64,000 nucleotides of DNA from Oegoconia quadripuncta (GCA_949316235.1 OX438741.1:21418324-21482323), one strand, 5' to 3'. Positions 1-11,135 are shown, numbered from the stretch's first letter. Notes: generated by a model from the letters alone, not told the origin. Numbers and translations are program-made.

Positions 1-388
1 GCACCAAAACGTACCTATTTCTTTATACATAGGCGTATTATTGTAGTTTTATATCACTATGTATGTTTATCAAACCTCATTTAAGACACTATTTAACGTA
101 CGTAAGTTAGATACTTAAAGAAGAATTAATTTATTGGTCTTGACCACAGCCTTGGTCGGCAAATGCGATATTTATTTATTTCTAGTTCGTTATGTCCCAA
201 TCATTGTACAAGAGGATTACAATGTTTGAAATCTTAAAATATTTTCATAAAAATCCTTTGATGACAGACAGGTATTCAAAGAATCGGCATTCACTACCTA
301 TTTTAAAGATAAGTTTCCTTTCATACATAACGTCATCTCTGATGATATCTCGCATATCTGGTCTTGCTCTATCTTGTATATACCGGAT
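1..388. other. AT-rich sequence, nothing recognised
   Basis: No coding signal, tandem array or recognisable element is visible. A 74-codon open frame lies here but has low-complexity AT-driven composition and no start or splice context, so it is treated as chance. Confidence 0.4.
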
Positions 389-694
389 GAGTTTTTTTAC
401 CGTAAGGAAAAAATAGGGCATATTATGTAAGTTACATAGAAGTTATTGGCATAGGTAGTTTTTTTTTTTTTTTTTTTTTCAAAACAATCGACGCATGCGC
501 CGGCCGGAGATTGATATGCGACTGGCGGGATTCGTAGGGTTCCTGGCATGCGAAATTATTTGGAACTGATATTTTCTCCCAAGTGTTTATTATTTATTTA
601 ATTTAATAATGTAATTATTTGGAATTGGCTACAAACGCGACCGTCAAATGACACAAAGCTTAATTCGATTATGGTTTTGAAAAAAAAATTAATG
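389..694 (+). mobile_element. MITE-like dispersed repeat, family M1, copy 1
   Basis: This stretch matches 45684-46020 along most of its length, including the shared phrases ACCGTAAGGAAAAAA, GGGATTCGTAGGGTTCCT and ATTTGGAACT. The copy begins with GGGCATATTATGTAAG, which corresponds to the inverted terminal repeat better preserved in copy 2. A 22-bp T-run and a short GC-rich segment (ACGCATGCGCCGGCCGGAG) interrupt it. A non-autonomous DNA transposon is the most likely explanation. No coding sequence is present. Confidence 0.55.
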
Positions 695-1433
695 AAGGCA
701 AACCGCCTGAAACGCAAAAAAAAACTAAAAGCAGTAAACGTCAACAAACAAAACCTAAGACGCCAAAATGCCTATACTCTAAAAGACGCCACACTGTACC
801 CATATCTTATCTGTGGTTGTTTTAAAAATCTACATAACTATCTCTAGCAAGGACCGTGCAGCTACCATTTCATTTGGTCTTATCGGTGTGTTGGAGCAGG
901 TTCTTTAGAGCCAGCACACCTGACAAAGGAATTCAAAGTTCAAACTAATGCTAATCCTGGACCTATATTACCTCCAACCACAGCCCACCTACACCAGTAG
1001 AAGATATAAACCTGATGCTGAGTCAACCAATGACAGAATGAGCGACAGAATTTTAAGTTTTATCTCAGGTCCTTACAGTAATGTAAGCACTAAACCTGTC
1101 TGTACCTATGAGGCTAACAAGAGCAATGTATGCTCCAAGAGTTGCTAAATACTAGTTTACAAAAAACTACTCGAATAGTCTTTTCCGAAACGTAATTATA
1201 TTCAAACTCCTATTCCTCTTAATTATTTATTCAGTAATAACGTATGTAATAGGTGTAAATATTTCTTTTAGTTTTTATGAGATCCCAAAGCTAGTATAAA
1301 CAACGAAGTGTCTGTCTTAGCTGTAAACATAGCTAGGGAATAATTTAAAAGACCTTACTCTGTGTTCAATATTGTTTGATATTTATACCTATGTTATTTT
1401 AGTTTTAAAAATATCTCATTCCATTTATAAATA
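695..1433. other. Unassigned intergenic sequence
   Basis: No confident feature. A 66-codon frame at 948-1148 on the plus strand has less AT-skewed composition than its surroundings and several cysteines near its end. It has no recognisable domain and no clear splice sites, so it is not called as a gene. Confidence 0.35.
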
Positions 1434-1632
1434 CACTAGTATTTCGCCGTGGCTTCTCCTGCGTGGAATTCGTTTATTTGTGTAATTTGTTTATCCCGCG
1501 GAACTACTCACTTTGTCGGGATAAAAGTATCCTGTCCTATCCGAGGGCATATTCTACCTGTGTAACAAATTTCATCCAAATTCGTTCAATTGAGCTATAA
1601 ACAAACATCCACAATTTTGTATTTATTAGTTG
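1434..1632 (-). mobile_element. Helitron-like non-autonomous element (family H)
   Basis: On the minus strand this is a diverged copy of the family best seen at 31033-31253 and 54437-54657. It carries the recognisable core (CATCCAAATTCGTTC, TCGGGATAAAA, ATCCCGCGG) and the ACTAGT end. The family starts near CTAATATTATAAATG and ends in a GC-rich segment followed by CTAGT, like the non-autonomous Helitrons common in Lepidoptera. No coding capacity. Confidence 0.6.
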
Positions 1633-2275
1633 AATTGTTTAATTCATTAAAATGATCATTTTATTTACCTAGAAGTACTAATTATCTAAATACGCATACA
1701 TGATGTCAATCTCATGCAAAATGTTTTCTCAAGGTTTTGTATTTTTATTATTCATAGAATTTATCTTATTGTCTAAAGTCAGTTCCTTTTCGAAACCATC
1801 ATTCATATCATTTTTAAAAAAGCTAGACTTATTTACGAACATAAATCAATTAGAGAATTTGCATGTAAATTTGCGTGGTATTTTTTTTTCTTTATTTATC
1901 CACATGAAGATTATTCACAATCTACACTTTACTTTGTAACTTTCTCATAAATAATTTTGTTATACAAAGCAACCTGTTGTGTGCAAGTGCCATGATAATG
2001 TATCATCACTAATTAGTGGAAACTGTTTTGGCTTATGTGTTGTATATTTGTTACAAACCTATTGTATTAGTATTAGCTGTTTGTTTCCCAGAAGTAAATA
2101 AAATAAAAATAAAAAATACACTTTAAGACGCCAACGAAAACCTTTAAACACGTGTTTGGCGTAGAAATGCTTCTGCTGATTGTTAGTGAAGAGGCCGTGT
2201 GTTTAGATCGTATAATATACAAAATATTCCGATATTAACTGATTATTAAATGGTGTATAAAGATGAGGAGAAAAA
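1633..2275. other. AT-rich intergenic sequence with a possible retroposed 3' end
   Basis: No gene is recognised. An A-rich run at 2093-2119 containing AATAAA-like motifs could be the 3' end of an old retroposed transcript on the plus strand, but no body was identified. Sequence just before 2276 may be eroded upstream non-LTR sequence. Confidence 0.35.
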
Positions 2276-2950
2276 GTGGTGCAAGTGCGTGAGTTTGTGT
2301 ATTTGGGTTCACTGTTTACAAGGGATGGTAAGTGTGAGAAGGACATCGAAAGAAGAGTGAATGCCGGAAATCAGGTAAATGGAGCACTGCATGCCTTTAT
2401 GAGGAGCCAGAATGTGTCCAAAAAAGCTCGTCTGGCTGTTCATGGCGGGGTGCTGGTTCCAACACTGACTTACGGGAGTGAATGCTGGGTATGGCAAAAG
2501 AAGAATGAAAGTAGAATAAATGCAGTGGAAATGAGATCATTGAGAAGTATGAATGGGGTGACTCTGAAAGATAGAATCAGAAATAGTGTAATTAGGGAGT
2601 TAAGCAGTGTGAATGAAGATGTAGTGACAAAGATTGAAAAAGGTATGCTGAGATGGTTTGGACATGTGGAGAGGATGAATGAAAGAAGACTTACGAAAGA
2701 GATATACAAAGCGAATGTGGATGGTAGTGTTGGTAGGGGAAGACCACGGCGAACGTACCATGATCAAATCGGGGACGTCTTAAAGAAAGGCCAAGTCAAG
2801 AGTACCCTATACCGACGAGCATGTATGAACAACCTTATGAGAGTGAAGGAAGCAGAAGAGGTGTGTCAGGATCGTAGCAAGTGGAAGTCTGTGGTCTCTT
2901 CCTACCCCAACGGGAAACAGGCGTGACATTATGTATGTATGTATGTATAA
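2276..2950 (+). pseudogene. 5'-truncated RTE-type non-LTR retrotransposon (reverse transcriptase C-terminus)
   Basis: The frame to the TGA at 2924 encodes about 216 residues typical of the region after the reverse transcriptase core of RTE-clade endonuclease/reverse transcriptase proteins. Visible marks are FVYLGSLFTRDG near the start, LTYGSECWVWQKK around residues 65-75, RSLRSMNGVTLKDRIRN around 90, and LRWFGHVERM followed by GRGRPRRTYHDQ. The catalytic core and endonuclease are absent, as expected from 5' truncation. The first codon is GTG, so the frame simply enters from truncated sequence and no true start is claimed. A short (ATGT)n run at 2930-2945 follows the stop and is probably the tail. 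The retained part has no frameshift, so the copy is not very old. Confidence 0.85.
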
Positions 2951-4741
2951 AGATCTTCCTATTTATAAGTTTATTAACAAACTTCTTCGTGTATTGATAC
3001 GCCTTCTGGCTCATTGGAGCCCAATTATATTATATATTTATAGTAAAAACGGACGTTTTTATCTATTCTCTCACCGTTATAGTTCACTATCTGTATTATT
3101 TTGGTCATTTTAAATGATTGTCTCAAAGAATCTTGGAGCTCATGCTCAGTTCAGGCAGTCAATGTGAATAATATCTGTAATTTTTATCTTATAATTTCGT
3201 CTTATTACTGTCCCGCCTTCCGAGTGTCACAGGTTTTAACCATTTTTACATTTATTTTAATGAATTGTGCGCCACACAGTTGTGTAGTGAAATTAACAAA
3301 ATAAGAGGAAAGAACTAAAAAATATATAGTAAGATTAAGTTGTTGTCGTTCAAAAGTGACAAAAATAACTAAAAGCGAAATTACAGATGGCGCCACTTTA
3401 GAATTTTTGTCATCCCATTTTTATGATAAAAACGACACTGGATCTAGAAACGAGTTCGCAGGCGCAGTCGCAGCCACCGGCGACTGAAATAGATACTTTT
3501 AGCATTAACTATGCATCAGCTCATAAGTGCATCACACAGAGCATTGAGTCTCATGGCAGCTCTCCTCATTCATTCGTACATATAGGCCTTGTCGGTCACT
3601 TCCTCCTGGAAGTGAGACGCACATATGTGTCGATATATAGAAATCAATCTAGACAACACGTATATAGGTGCCATATAAGACAACTCCTTCGGCCTTCTAA
3701 AGATCAATTAAGTTTAGAGTATTTTTCCATACAAACTATAGTTCAAAATCAATACCCTTTTGGAAAATGTCCTTTACTAAATATACGTACGAGTACTTAA
3801 GTATCCTTCTGTGTATAAAGTTTCGGTTTCCTTTATTTGAATGAGGAGTATTCAGATATTTGTAGAATTATTCTTGAGTATTTGTGTTAATTTTTCTCTG
3901 CAATTTTGAACAGCGTTTTAGAGAATGCTTGTATTAGTATTTTAGTTAATACTCAACTGTGATGTAAAGACCAACTCATCGGTAGCCAGTTTTTATATTA
4001 TATAAAAATTAAATACGGCAACATACTAATATACACTCATCAACAGAATCTAGAGATATTTTATATAAAATTCTGAAACTCAAAAATACTGGCCGGTTTA
4101 AAAATCTTTCAGGCCTATAGAGCACGCGTGGGAATTGCCCAAAAAAAAGGCTTTGAGGAACTTTGCTCCGACCGTTGCGACTGAAGAGTAACTTTTTTTG
4201 CATCTTAGCAGGACTTGGGACAATATCCCGAATCATGCTTTGATAACTTGATTCAAGGCATGAAAAACTCTTGCAGGACCTTGGTTAACGTCATGGGTGG
4301 TTTTACTGACTACAAATTTTTCGCGTAACTGCAAAAAACCTGATATTTTTTTTAATTTTTTTTTCTTAAAAAGACTTCATTATCTTTACATTTCATTTTT
4401 TATCTTTTCTTCAATAGAAATTTATTTACGCAAAATAATTTTGTTTTATTCTAAAGGATACTCTGATAAATAGGCTTTATAAAAATATATAATAACAAAT
4501 TTTGAGTAAATTGAGAAAATGAGAATATCCCTAGACAGCGGTTGATGTGTGTATTTTAGTTAATTAGCTAGATAACGATATCGAATTATGATTAATTTCT
4601 ATTGTTATTCCTACATATATATCAAAATGTAAATAATATGTAGTTTTGAATAAACGTGAAATATTTATATATTTTTGTTTTATTCTAATGACCCATATTT
4701 AGGATAGAATTTTATACGTCGAGCGTCATACAATTCACAAT
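2951..4741. other. Unassigned sequence with one unexplained 125-codon frame
   Basis: A plus-strand frame at 3423-3800 encodes 125 residues with a serine/glutamine-rich start and a mixed, fairly balanced composition. It is not recognised and has no domain, signal peptide or membrane segment. The locally GC-richer start (about 3440-3500) is unlike the surrounding AT-rich DNA. It could be an exon, an element remnant or chance. The rest of the interval shows nothing. Confidence 0.3.
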
Positions 4742-5518
4742 CATTGGTGGTAGAAAATTTTAAATGTCCGCTTATCTAAATTTGCCACCAATAGCCCAGG
4801 GAAATTACGGTAAATAATTAGCTTAGCTAGACATAATTCAAAACCGACTTATATAATTTCTATCTTATAGAGGTATATTAGAGGTGTAATTTTAAATAAT
4901 TAAGCCTAAAAAAACGACCGCTTAGTCTAGATTTCTTTAGAAAACCTTATTTGTAATTTGTATCTTGATAACAATAAATACTAACTGATATTTAAATAGG
5001 TAGACCTTTGTTAAACATAGTTAACTTATTGATGGATAAAAAGCTAAGCATGTATAGTTAGGCATGCATGTGTTTTAGCTGAAAATGTCGAGCTGCATTG
5101 CTTAAGAAATAAAAATGAGAACAATTTTTTTTGTAACGATAATTTCCCTAAATGTTTTGAATTTAAAGAAATACACCATCAACTGAGCATTTTGTTTTAA
5201 AAGAAACACATTTTTCACCCATATGCGTTTCTTACAAATGCTTAATTTTTACCAATTGTTACTACATTTACAACACTTTATTAAATGTTTCAAGAAAATC
5301 GCGGTTATTCGTTTTTCCGAGGTCAAACCATATTTTCCTGGGCTACAAGCAGCAATGTTAATAGTATTGTTGTGTTCCGGTTGTCAGAGATAAGATAGCC
5401 AGTTCACCCAAATATGTTGAGAATTCCGGGTCAGTACGCTTCCACCTTCGACCTTATCTTCACTTAACATCAAGGTGTGATTGAGGTCAAGTACTAACCC
5501 GTTGTGCATTAAAAAAAA
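4742..5518 (+). mobile_element. SINE family 1, interrupted by a MITE
   Basis: SINE-1 sequence lies on both sides of an inserted MITE: 4742-4791 (GGTGGTAG, TTAAATGTCCGC, TTGCCACCAA) and 5346-5518 (AAGCAGCAATGTTAATAG through GATTGAGGTCAAGTAC to the A-run). Compared with the fuller copy at 37333-37673, removing the MITE and one CAA restores the uninterrupted SINE order. The tRNA-like head is missing here. Confidence 0.8.
4792..5345 (+). mobile_element. MITE family M2 with TAGCCCAGGG inverted ends, complete copy
   Basis: A 554-bp element begins TAGCCCAGGGAAA and ends TTTTCCTGGGCTA, so the ends are inverted repeats of about 13 bp. The host SINE shows CAA on both sides (4789-4791 and 5346-5348), giving a 3-bp target duplication. 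Two more copies in reverse orientation lie at 9478-9974 and 56824-57406. No open frame of note. A 3-bp duplication fits PIF/Harbinger or CACTA-type elements, but the ends alone do not settle the superfamily. Confidence 0.8.
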
Positions 5519-5708
5519 TCATTTGCAGATCCATACAATTAGTGAAGGGGTGCGATTTATGTACAAATCACGACCGGAGTCAATACCACTTAAAAACCAA
5601 CTTTGTTATCTATTGGTTCCGTTTTTCAGCAAGTTTGGCAAAAAAAGTCAAATATTTTCCAATACACCCAAAAATATTTCCTTCAAAACTTGACTAATAT
5701 CAAAAACT

Positions 5709-5889
5709 TGCGTTTATTGCCCGTGGTACTACGAAGCGAGCCAGTAGTACTAACTAGTTTTTTTTACCACGTGGTACACCGTGGTTCTGTAAACTTTATT
5801 TGATGAAAACAGTTTCGGCTGGAGTAACGTTCTTCCCGTGGTACTACTAGATCGCTTGGTAGTACTACGGGAATAGGCAATAAACGGCA
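5709..5889. mobile_element. Small palindromic MITE-like element
   Basis: The ends TGCGTTTATTGCC (5709-5721) and GGCAATAAACGGCA (5876-5889) are near-perfect inverted repeats. Inside the right half, CCCGTGGTACTAC and GTAGTACTACGGG (5835-5871) form a second hairpin, and the left half carries a related GTGGTACTAC segment. No flanking duplication was identified with certainty. Confidence 0.6.
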
Positions 5890-5927
5890 TTTTGTTGTTT
5901 GATAAAAAAAAAACTACCGAAAGTACA

Positions 5928-6060
5928 TTTTTAAAAGTTTTTCGACTTTACTTTTGAACGACCTATCCAACGACACCACACGATTTGATACAAAAATAAA
6001 AGAAAATTCATCCCCACTATTCGTGTAGGGGAGATACCGTAATCCGTATTTTTTATTTAT
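5928..6060 (-). mobile_element. Internal fragment of the MITE family at 58382-58972
   Basis: Reverse-oriented sequence shares the run around TGGGGATGAATTTTC and ACCTCCCCTACACG with the complete element. The AAAACCGG terminal repeats are not seen here, so the copy is truncated or eroded. Confidence 0.5.
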
Positions 6061-7792
6061 TACTAATCGATAAATAGGATATTTGATACATAACAGGACC
6101 TTATGTTTCAGGGTTCGGCTGATTCCTGGACCTACGATGCTTGTTTATAGCTTTTGTAATGACGATTTAAAGATAAGTGTTTTTGCAGTTCTCCCATTTC
6201 ATTTTCTATTAATTAATAAAATCGACTAATTTATAGTTTCTTAAACTTTTATTTTGGTATGGAACCCTCACAATACAAATGCAGCGGGAATCGTTTTCCG
6301 TTTGCAAATAATCTGTCGTGGTATAAAGTGGCTCCAACATCACACCGTCTCACAGACTTCGCTTTGTCAAATACTCCTAAGTATTGCCTTTTCAAAGTCC
6401 AATAAAATCGATACCTAAAACAAACTACGTCGGAATTATTAATAAATCTGTATACCTACCTTAATTGGCCCCGTTCGGTGCGGACAGCATGGTGGCACGG
6501 TTATTGTCACACGGCGCTTAATTGTCGACGGTAACAGTGGCAATCGATTTATCGATCCCGTGGATAGACAACATTTTGTTAATGGAGCATATTTTTAAGT
6601 TACCTGCTAACTTTAAAAATGCTTATTATTACAGAATGCATGTACACCATAGGATAATCAGCATCCTAGTTTTTTCCCGGTCTCGTCCTTTATAATGGGC
6701 TAACCCATCACCTCCTATGGCCCCATTAACCATGTTCGTTTTTGGGGCCAAGTCGTGAGAGATATGCGTGCTCGGGCTCTTTCCATAGGCGCATTTCTTG
6801 CGTCTACAAATATATCGTGTCATGGACGAAAGTCATTTGTTGAATTCTCTATATTAATATGCTTGTTTTACTGATATTTATTTCATCAAACCAATCATCC
6901 ATTACACAATATGTAAGCATTTTTTCTCTCATGGATTCGGGAACAATGACCATTGATTGACCATCCATTGTAGATTTTCGAGTCAAATCGTCAACTTTTC
7001 CCTCTTTCTCCTTTATTCATCTGGAAGTCTAAAAAGGACAATAAATTCATATTTTAGTCATTTCACTTATATGCGTGATCATATTTTATACCAATTGAGA
7101 CGTTAAAAATTGGCACAACCTAGTTCAGTAAGTTCGCAATGTAGAAAAGAGGTTCCGTGCTCTATCATCAGATCGTCTCCAAAGCACACCGCACCCCAAA
7201 TACGGATAAAAGCACAGTGATAACATTAATAACAAAATATCCGAAGATCAAAAACTATTTGTATGTGTTTTGAAGAAAAAAACATTCATTTAAATTTTCC
7301 CCATACATTACGATTCGTATAAGATTGCATGAAAAAGTAAAAATTCGTTCCACGTCATACAAATTGAAAGTTACTTAGATGGTGGCGCTATCCTTTTCTT
7401 TCATACTTGGCAAAATATAAGATATATAATTCAAAATATAGGTGAAAATGCCGTAAAGGGAAGTTTTTACCTTGTAGTGTCTATTATTGCTAATACAAGA
7501 GCTTTAAATAACGTAATATTTCATGTATATATTTTAAAAGAATATGAACGCTGATAATATATTGCGTGATGTATGGGGAAAGTATAATTAAGGATAATTT
7601 TTCCTCAAAAACAGTACCTAAGTATATTCGTGTTTTTATGTGCACCGATATTAGGCAACATATTTTTTTACCGCGCTTCGCGATTGCCCTTATTGGCGGT
7701 GTACCCTTATAAACAAAGAAGAATTATTATAATATCACAACTAGCCGAGATATAGCAGAACATAATATTTAAAAAAATATGGTCGAATTTTT
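6061..7792. other. Unassigned intergenic sequence
   Basis: No gene, RNA or confident repeat is seen. The stretch near 6470-6570 is locally GC-richer and contains ATCGATTTATCGAT, and 6650-6830 is also GC-richer, but neither carries a supported frame. Confidence 0.35.
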
Positions 7793-8132
7793 AACCTCGG
7801 CGTTAGATAATGTAAACAACATTGGGTTTACGAGTCGGAAGTCGCAGGTTCGATCCCCCGCGGGGTACATGTTTAAGTACTCGGTTTGGTATGTGGTAGG
7901 GCATTTTAAATGTCCGCCTGGCTACCTACCACCATCTTCTCTAAATCTGCCAAGCCAAGCAGCAAGCAGCAATATTAATAGCGTTGTTGTGTTCCGGTTG
8001 TCAGAGATAAGATAGGCAGTCCCCCAAATGTGTTGGGGTTTCCGGGTCAGTACCACCTTCGTTCGACCTCATCTTCACTTAACAACAGGTGTGATTGAGG
8101 TCAAGTACCAACCCGTTGTGCATAAAAAAAAG
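7793..8132 (+). mobile_element. SINE family 1, nearly full length
   Basis: Begins with a worn tRNA-like head (ATGTAAACAACATTGGG, then GGTTCGATCCCCGC, the B-box-like element). It continues through the family body (GGGCATTTTAAATGTCC, GTCAGAGATAAGATAG, GATTGAGGTCAAGTAC) and ends in an A-run. SINEs are transcribed by RNA polymerase III and moved by a partner LINE. Confidence 0.85.
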
Positions 8133-8142
8133 ATACATACAC

Positions 8143-8433
8143 CACATACATAAAGTTACGACCTTTATTTATGGGTAGTCAGAGATATCCCAAACAAGTG
8201 TTTACGTGTTTCAAATATTAAGAGTTTAATAATTGAAACAAAATCCACGGTTAACTTTAATGAAATATACAGAAATGCACACGTGACTGGGGGTGAGCCT
8301 ATCGCCGTTGGAACGTGCAAATCTATTAGATGTTTTTGGTGGATAGTCCCTTAGTCGCCTTTAACAACACCCACGGGAAGAGACGGGTTAGTTCTATCCT
8401 ATTTGAGTGCCGAAACTACACAGCACTCGGCTT
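8143..8433 (+). mobile_element. Interspersed repeat family D
   Basis: Starts with ACGACCTTTATTTATGGG and runs through CAGAGATATCCCAAAC, CACGGGAAGAGACGGG and GAGTGCCGAAACTACAC. Related copies are at 12505-12700, 33865-34140 and, interrupted, 40128-40862. It abuts the A-run of the preceding SINE. The family has no coding capacity and its class is not clear from sequence. Confidence 0.6.
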
Positions 8434-8639
8434 TAGTTGTCGGTTCAAAATTAGAGTAGTTGCTAAAAATAAACACGACGAAAATTAAATAAGGAATTTC
8501 AGATAAATGGCTATTTATATACCCCTTAGAGTGCCATCCTCCCCTTGTGGGCCCTCAGAGTGACTTGGCATCTAGCCAAACATAAAAGTATTTGTATATT
8601 ATCGCCATAGAATACTACAGTATCGCAATAGTTTCTTCA

Positions 8640-8885
8640 ATTTTATTATATCAATGTACCTATTATGTGCAGGAATCTAAAACTACGAAAATACTTTTAC
8701 GAGTTGAGCGCCCCTGCAACATCAATAATTCGTCCGACTAACCCGTCGACATTGAATCGATGGGAAATAGGCCATTCTCGTTCAAAAACGTCCGTCTTAA
8801 AGACGTCATATCATAACAATATCAGGACCTACATCTTTGTTTATAGTACTTAATAAATGTATACAAACTGAAGCGAAATACGACA
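8640..8885 (+). promoter_or_regulatory. Putative promoter and 5' UTR of the two-exon membrane-protein gene
   Basis: The stretch before the start at 8886 is less repetitive than its surroundings. It holds GAATCGATGGG (8753-8763), resembling the DRE core of insect housekeeping promoters, and AAAGACGTCATAT (about 8799-8811), containing a GACGTCA site like a CRE. The start codon context is CGACAATGA. No transcription start can be fixed, and an upstream non-coding exon cannot be excluded. Confidence 0.35.
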
Positions 8886-10412
8886 ATGAAGCATCAGCAA
8901 GTAACGGTGGACTACTGGGCAATGGGGAAGGCAATGTTGACGTATGGCGCGCTGACAGGGCTGGTGTGGCTGATGCTGCGGCTGTTCAACACGGTGTTCA
9001 CGCTGCCACGCCGGCTGCGGGCCCAGCAGGATCACATGCAGAACACTCTGAAGGAACTGCAGGTACCTATATAGAAGTAACGGAATAAACCAATTAATTG
9101 CCAAGATAAAAAGGACAGTTACCAAACCATCTAACTATTATAAATGCGAAAGTTTGGATGTTTGTTTGTCGCTCAATCACGGACAAACGGATTTGGATGA
9201 AATTTGGTATATAGGTAGAATATACCCTGGATTAAGATAGGATATTTTTATCCCGATAAAGCGAGTAGTATCCGCGGAATAAACTTTCCGCGATAACGTT
9301 ATTCCAAACGCTAGTGTTGTTATAAAATTTAAGTCTTTCTTTGTATGCGGCATATAGCTCGAGAAGTCATGCACAGATGTCATTCAATGCTCTTCAATTT
9401 TGTTTACCAAATCGGATGGGCAATGTTCGAACACCGGCCCAACGTCTTCTCGTCCGAAATACCTCAGGGCTTAAAGGCAAAAATTGCTAAAAATTAAGCA
9501 TTTGTAAGAAACGCAAGTATTAAGTAAGTAACTAAATAACCTAAAGTTGAAAAATGTGTTTCTTAAAAAAAATGCTCAATTGATGGGTATTTCTTTAAAT
9601 TCAAAGCATTTAGGGAAATTGACTTTACAAAATATTAGTTCTCAGTTTTATTTATTAAGCAATGCAGCTCGACGACATTTTCAGCTACAACACATGAATG
9701 CCTAACTATAACATGCTTAGTTTTTTATCCATCAATAAGATAACTGTGTTTCACAAAAGTCTACCTAATTAAATATCCAGTTAGTATTTATGGTTATTAA
9801 GATACAAATTAAAAATAAGGTTTTCAAAAAAAATCTAGACAAAGCGCTCGTTTTTTTTAGGCTTATTTATTCAAAAGATACCTATACCTACCTCTATAAG
9901 ATAGAAATGATGTAAGTTGGTTCTGAATTAAGTCTAGCCAAGCTAATTTTTTACCGTATTTTCCCTGGGCTATATGTAGTATATTCATGACAAATTTTAT
10001 CTTCGTATCATTAATATAAAATGCCTGTGACATACAGACTGACGGACATGGTCTTTGGCTACGGACCTTGAAATTAAAGTTGAAATCGAAAAAATAGACT
10101 TCGCAGGCTGGAAGACCAGGCAATCAAAAGGGTTACGAAGCTTTGTAAAATTGAAGCCCAGGATGCCGGGTAATATCTTATTATTCACACCAGAACACAC
10201 TGCTGGCTTCTTGCATCTGGTGGTATTAATAATACAATAATCTCTTTCAGAGACGATTCCCCGACCTCAATATCACAGAAGAAGACTTAAAGAATGCTGA
10301 GAAGGAACTTGAAGAATTGACAAAAGAAGAAACAGATAAGGAGATATCGGTAAAGGAAAAAGAAGCCATTAGCGAAGAAAAAACGACAGATGAGGACAAG
10401 AAAACCCTTTAA
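8886..10412 (+). CDS. Two-exon gene for a small single-pass membrane protein of unknown family
   Basis: Exon 1 (8886-9062, 59 codons) ends CTGCAG before a GT donor (GTACCTAT). Exon 2 (10251-10412) begins after a pyrimidine-rich acceptor TCTCTTTCAG. Both junctions fall between codons, so the frame runs through to TAA for 112 residues. Residues 1-11 are polar, about 14-40 form one hydrophobic segment containing YGALTGLVWLMLRLFN, a basic PRRLR follows, then a highly charged helical tail with NITEEDLKNAEKELEEL and lysine/glutamate-rich sequence to KKTL. Basic residues after the membrane segment suggest the tail faces the cytosol or an organelle interior. Exon 1 is far more GC-rich than its surroundings, which supports selection on coding sequence. 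No domain is recognised, so no function is assigned. The 1188-bp intron holds two mobile-element fragments. Further upstream exons are possible. Confidence 0.72.
9139..9315 (+). mobile_element. Helitron-like family H fragment inside the intron
   Basis: Matches the family start (ATTATAAATGCGAAAGTTTG), middle (GGATTTGGATGAAATTTGG, ACCCTGGATTAAGA, TTTTATCCCGAT) and CGCGATAACGTTATTC. The GC-rich 3' end with CTAGT is degraded to CGCTAGTG. It lies within the intron of the gene at 8886-10412. Confidence 0.7.
9478..9974 (-). mobile_element. MITE family M2, reverse copy, one end eroded
   Basis: Reverse complement of much of 4792-5345. The ATTTTCCCTGGGCTA end is preserved at about 9956-9970, but the opposite inverted repeat is missing or degraded near 9478. 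It lies within the intron. Confidence 0.7.
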
Positions 10413-10835
10413 GGAAATCGGTCCATGGGTGGGTTTCCTAAGAGAATTGGTACTGTCGCAGTGCAAATCGTCTGTTTTGCCAAAATATTTGTCTCACAGA
10501 ATGATATTACCTAATTTCGAAAACTAAATTAAGGCAATGAAGTTGCCCGGGTTGCACCATTCCAAAATCACAAATGTTGTGTCAATGACCGACGCGCTCT
10601 AGGTACTATTTGCATCTCTTTCTGACCCACTTGCATCATAATAAGGGACAGAGATACAAGACTCCAATTAATCCAAAATACACCTACGTGTTACCCCTCA
10701 GGACTTTTTTGCTCTTTCTTATTTATTTTTTTGTTGTACGGCGCCAGTACAATCTTTAATCGACCGACCAGCCAGACCAGGTTTTTTTTAAAAATTTTCC
10801 GCAAAAGGTAAAACTAAATCATTAATAAATTTGAA
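10413..10835 (+). other. Downstream of the membrane-protein gene; probable 3' UTR
   Basis: No repeat is recognised here, which is uncommon in this window. An AATAAA at 10824-10829 is a possible polyadenylation signal for the upstream gene. Transcript extent is not determinable from sequence. Confidence 0.35.
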
Positions 10836-10836
10836 A

Positions 10837-10950
10837 TGGTTAGAGACTCTAACCGTTGTCTAGAGGTCGCGGGTGCGTTTCTCGCTAGGGGCATAATATA
10901 TTTATATTATGAATACGGACATGTGTAGCCGAATTATGGATGTTTACACT
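10837..10950 (+). mobile_element. SINE family 3, 5' half
   Basis: Shows GGTTAGAGACTC, then GGTCGCGGGTGCGTTTCTCG (degraded B box), TAGGGGCATA, and GAATACGGACATGTGTAG. Compare the full copy at 52715-52957. The 3' part is absent. Confidence 0.7.
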
Positions 10951-11135
10951 CGGCCAACATCGATACATTAGTTTCCAATTTTTGCAATATAATGAATATC
11001 ATCTATAAGGCTTTTACAGGTAGGTATGCATGAAACATCGATCTTTATAAACCCTTTTCATGCAAAACGGGTTTTGCAAATATGGCATAGTTTTGATAGT
11101 AGAATGATACATTACTTGTTGTTATTGTTGTTGTA

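Noticed and set aside
7793..7870. Possible tRNA gene (A- and B-box-like sequences)
   Set aside because: The sequence is the head of a SINE repeated many times. It cannot fold into a proper cloverleaf over its worn arms and is followed by the SINE body.
8837..9088. 83-codon alanine/glycine-rich plus-strand frame
   Set aside because: It is a shadow of the GC-rich exon 1 in another phase; the exon frame has splice support and a membrane segment.
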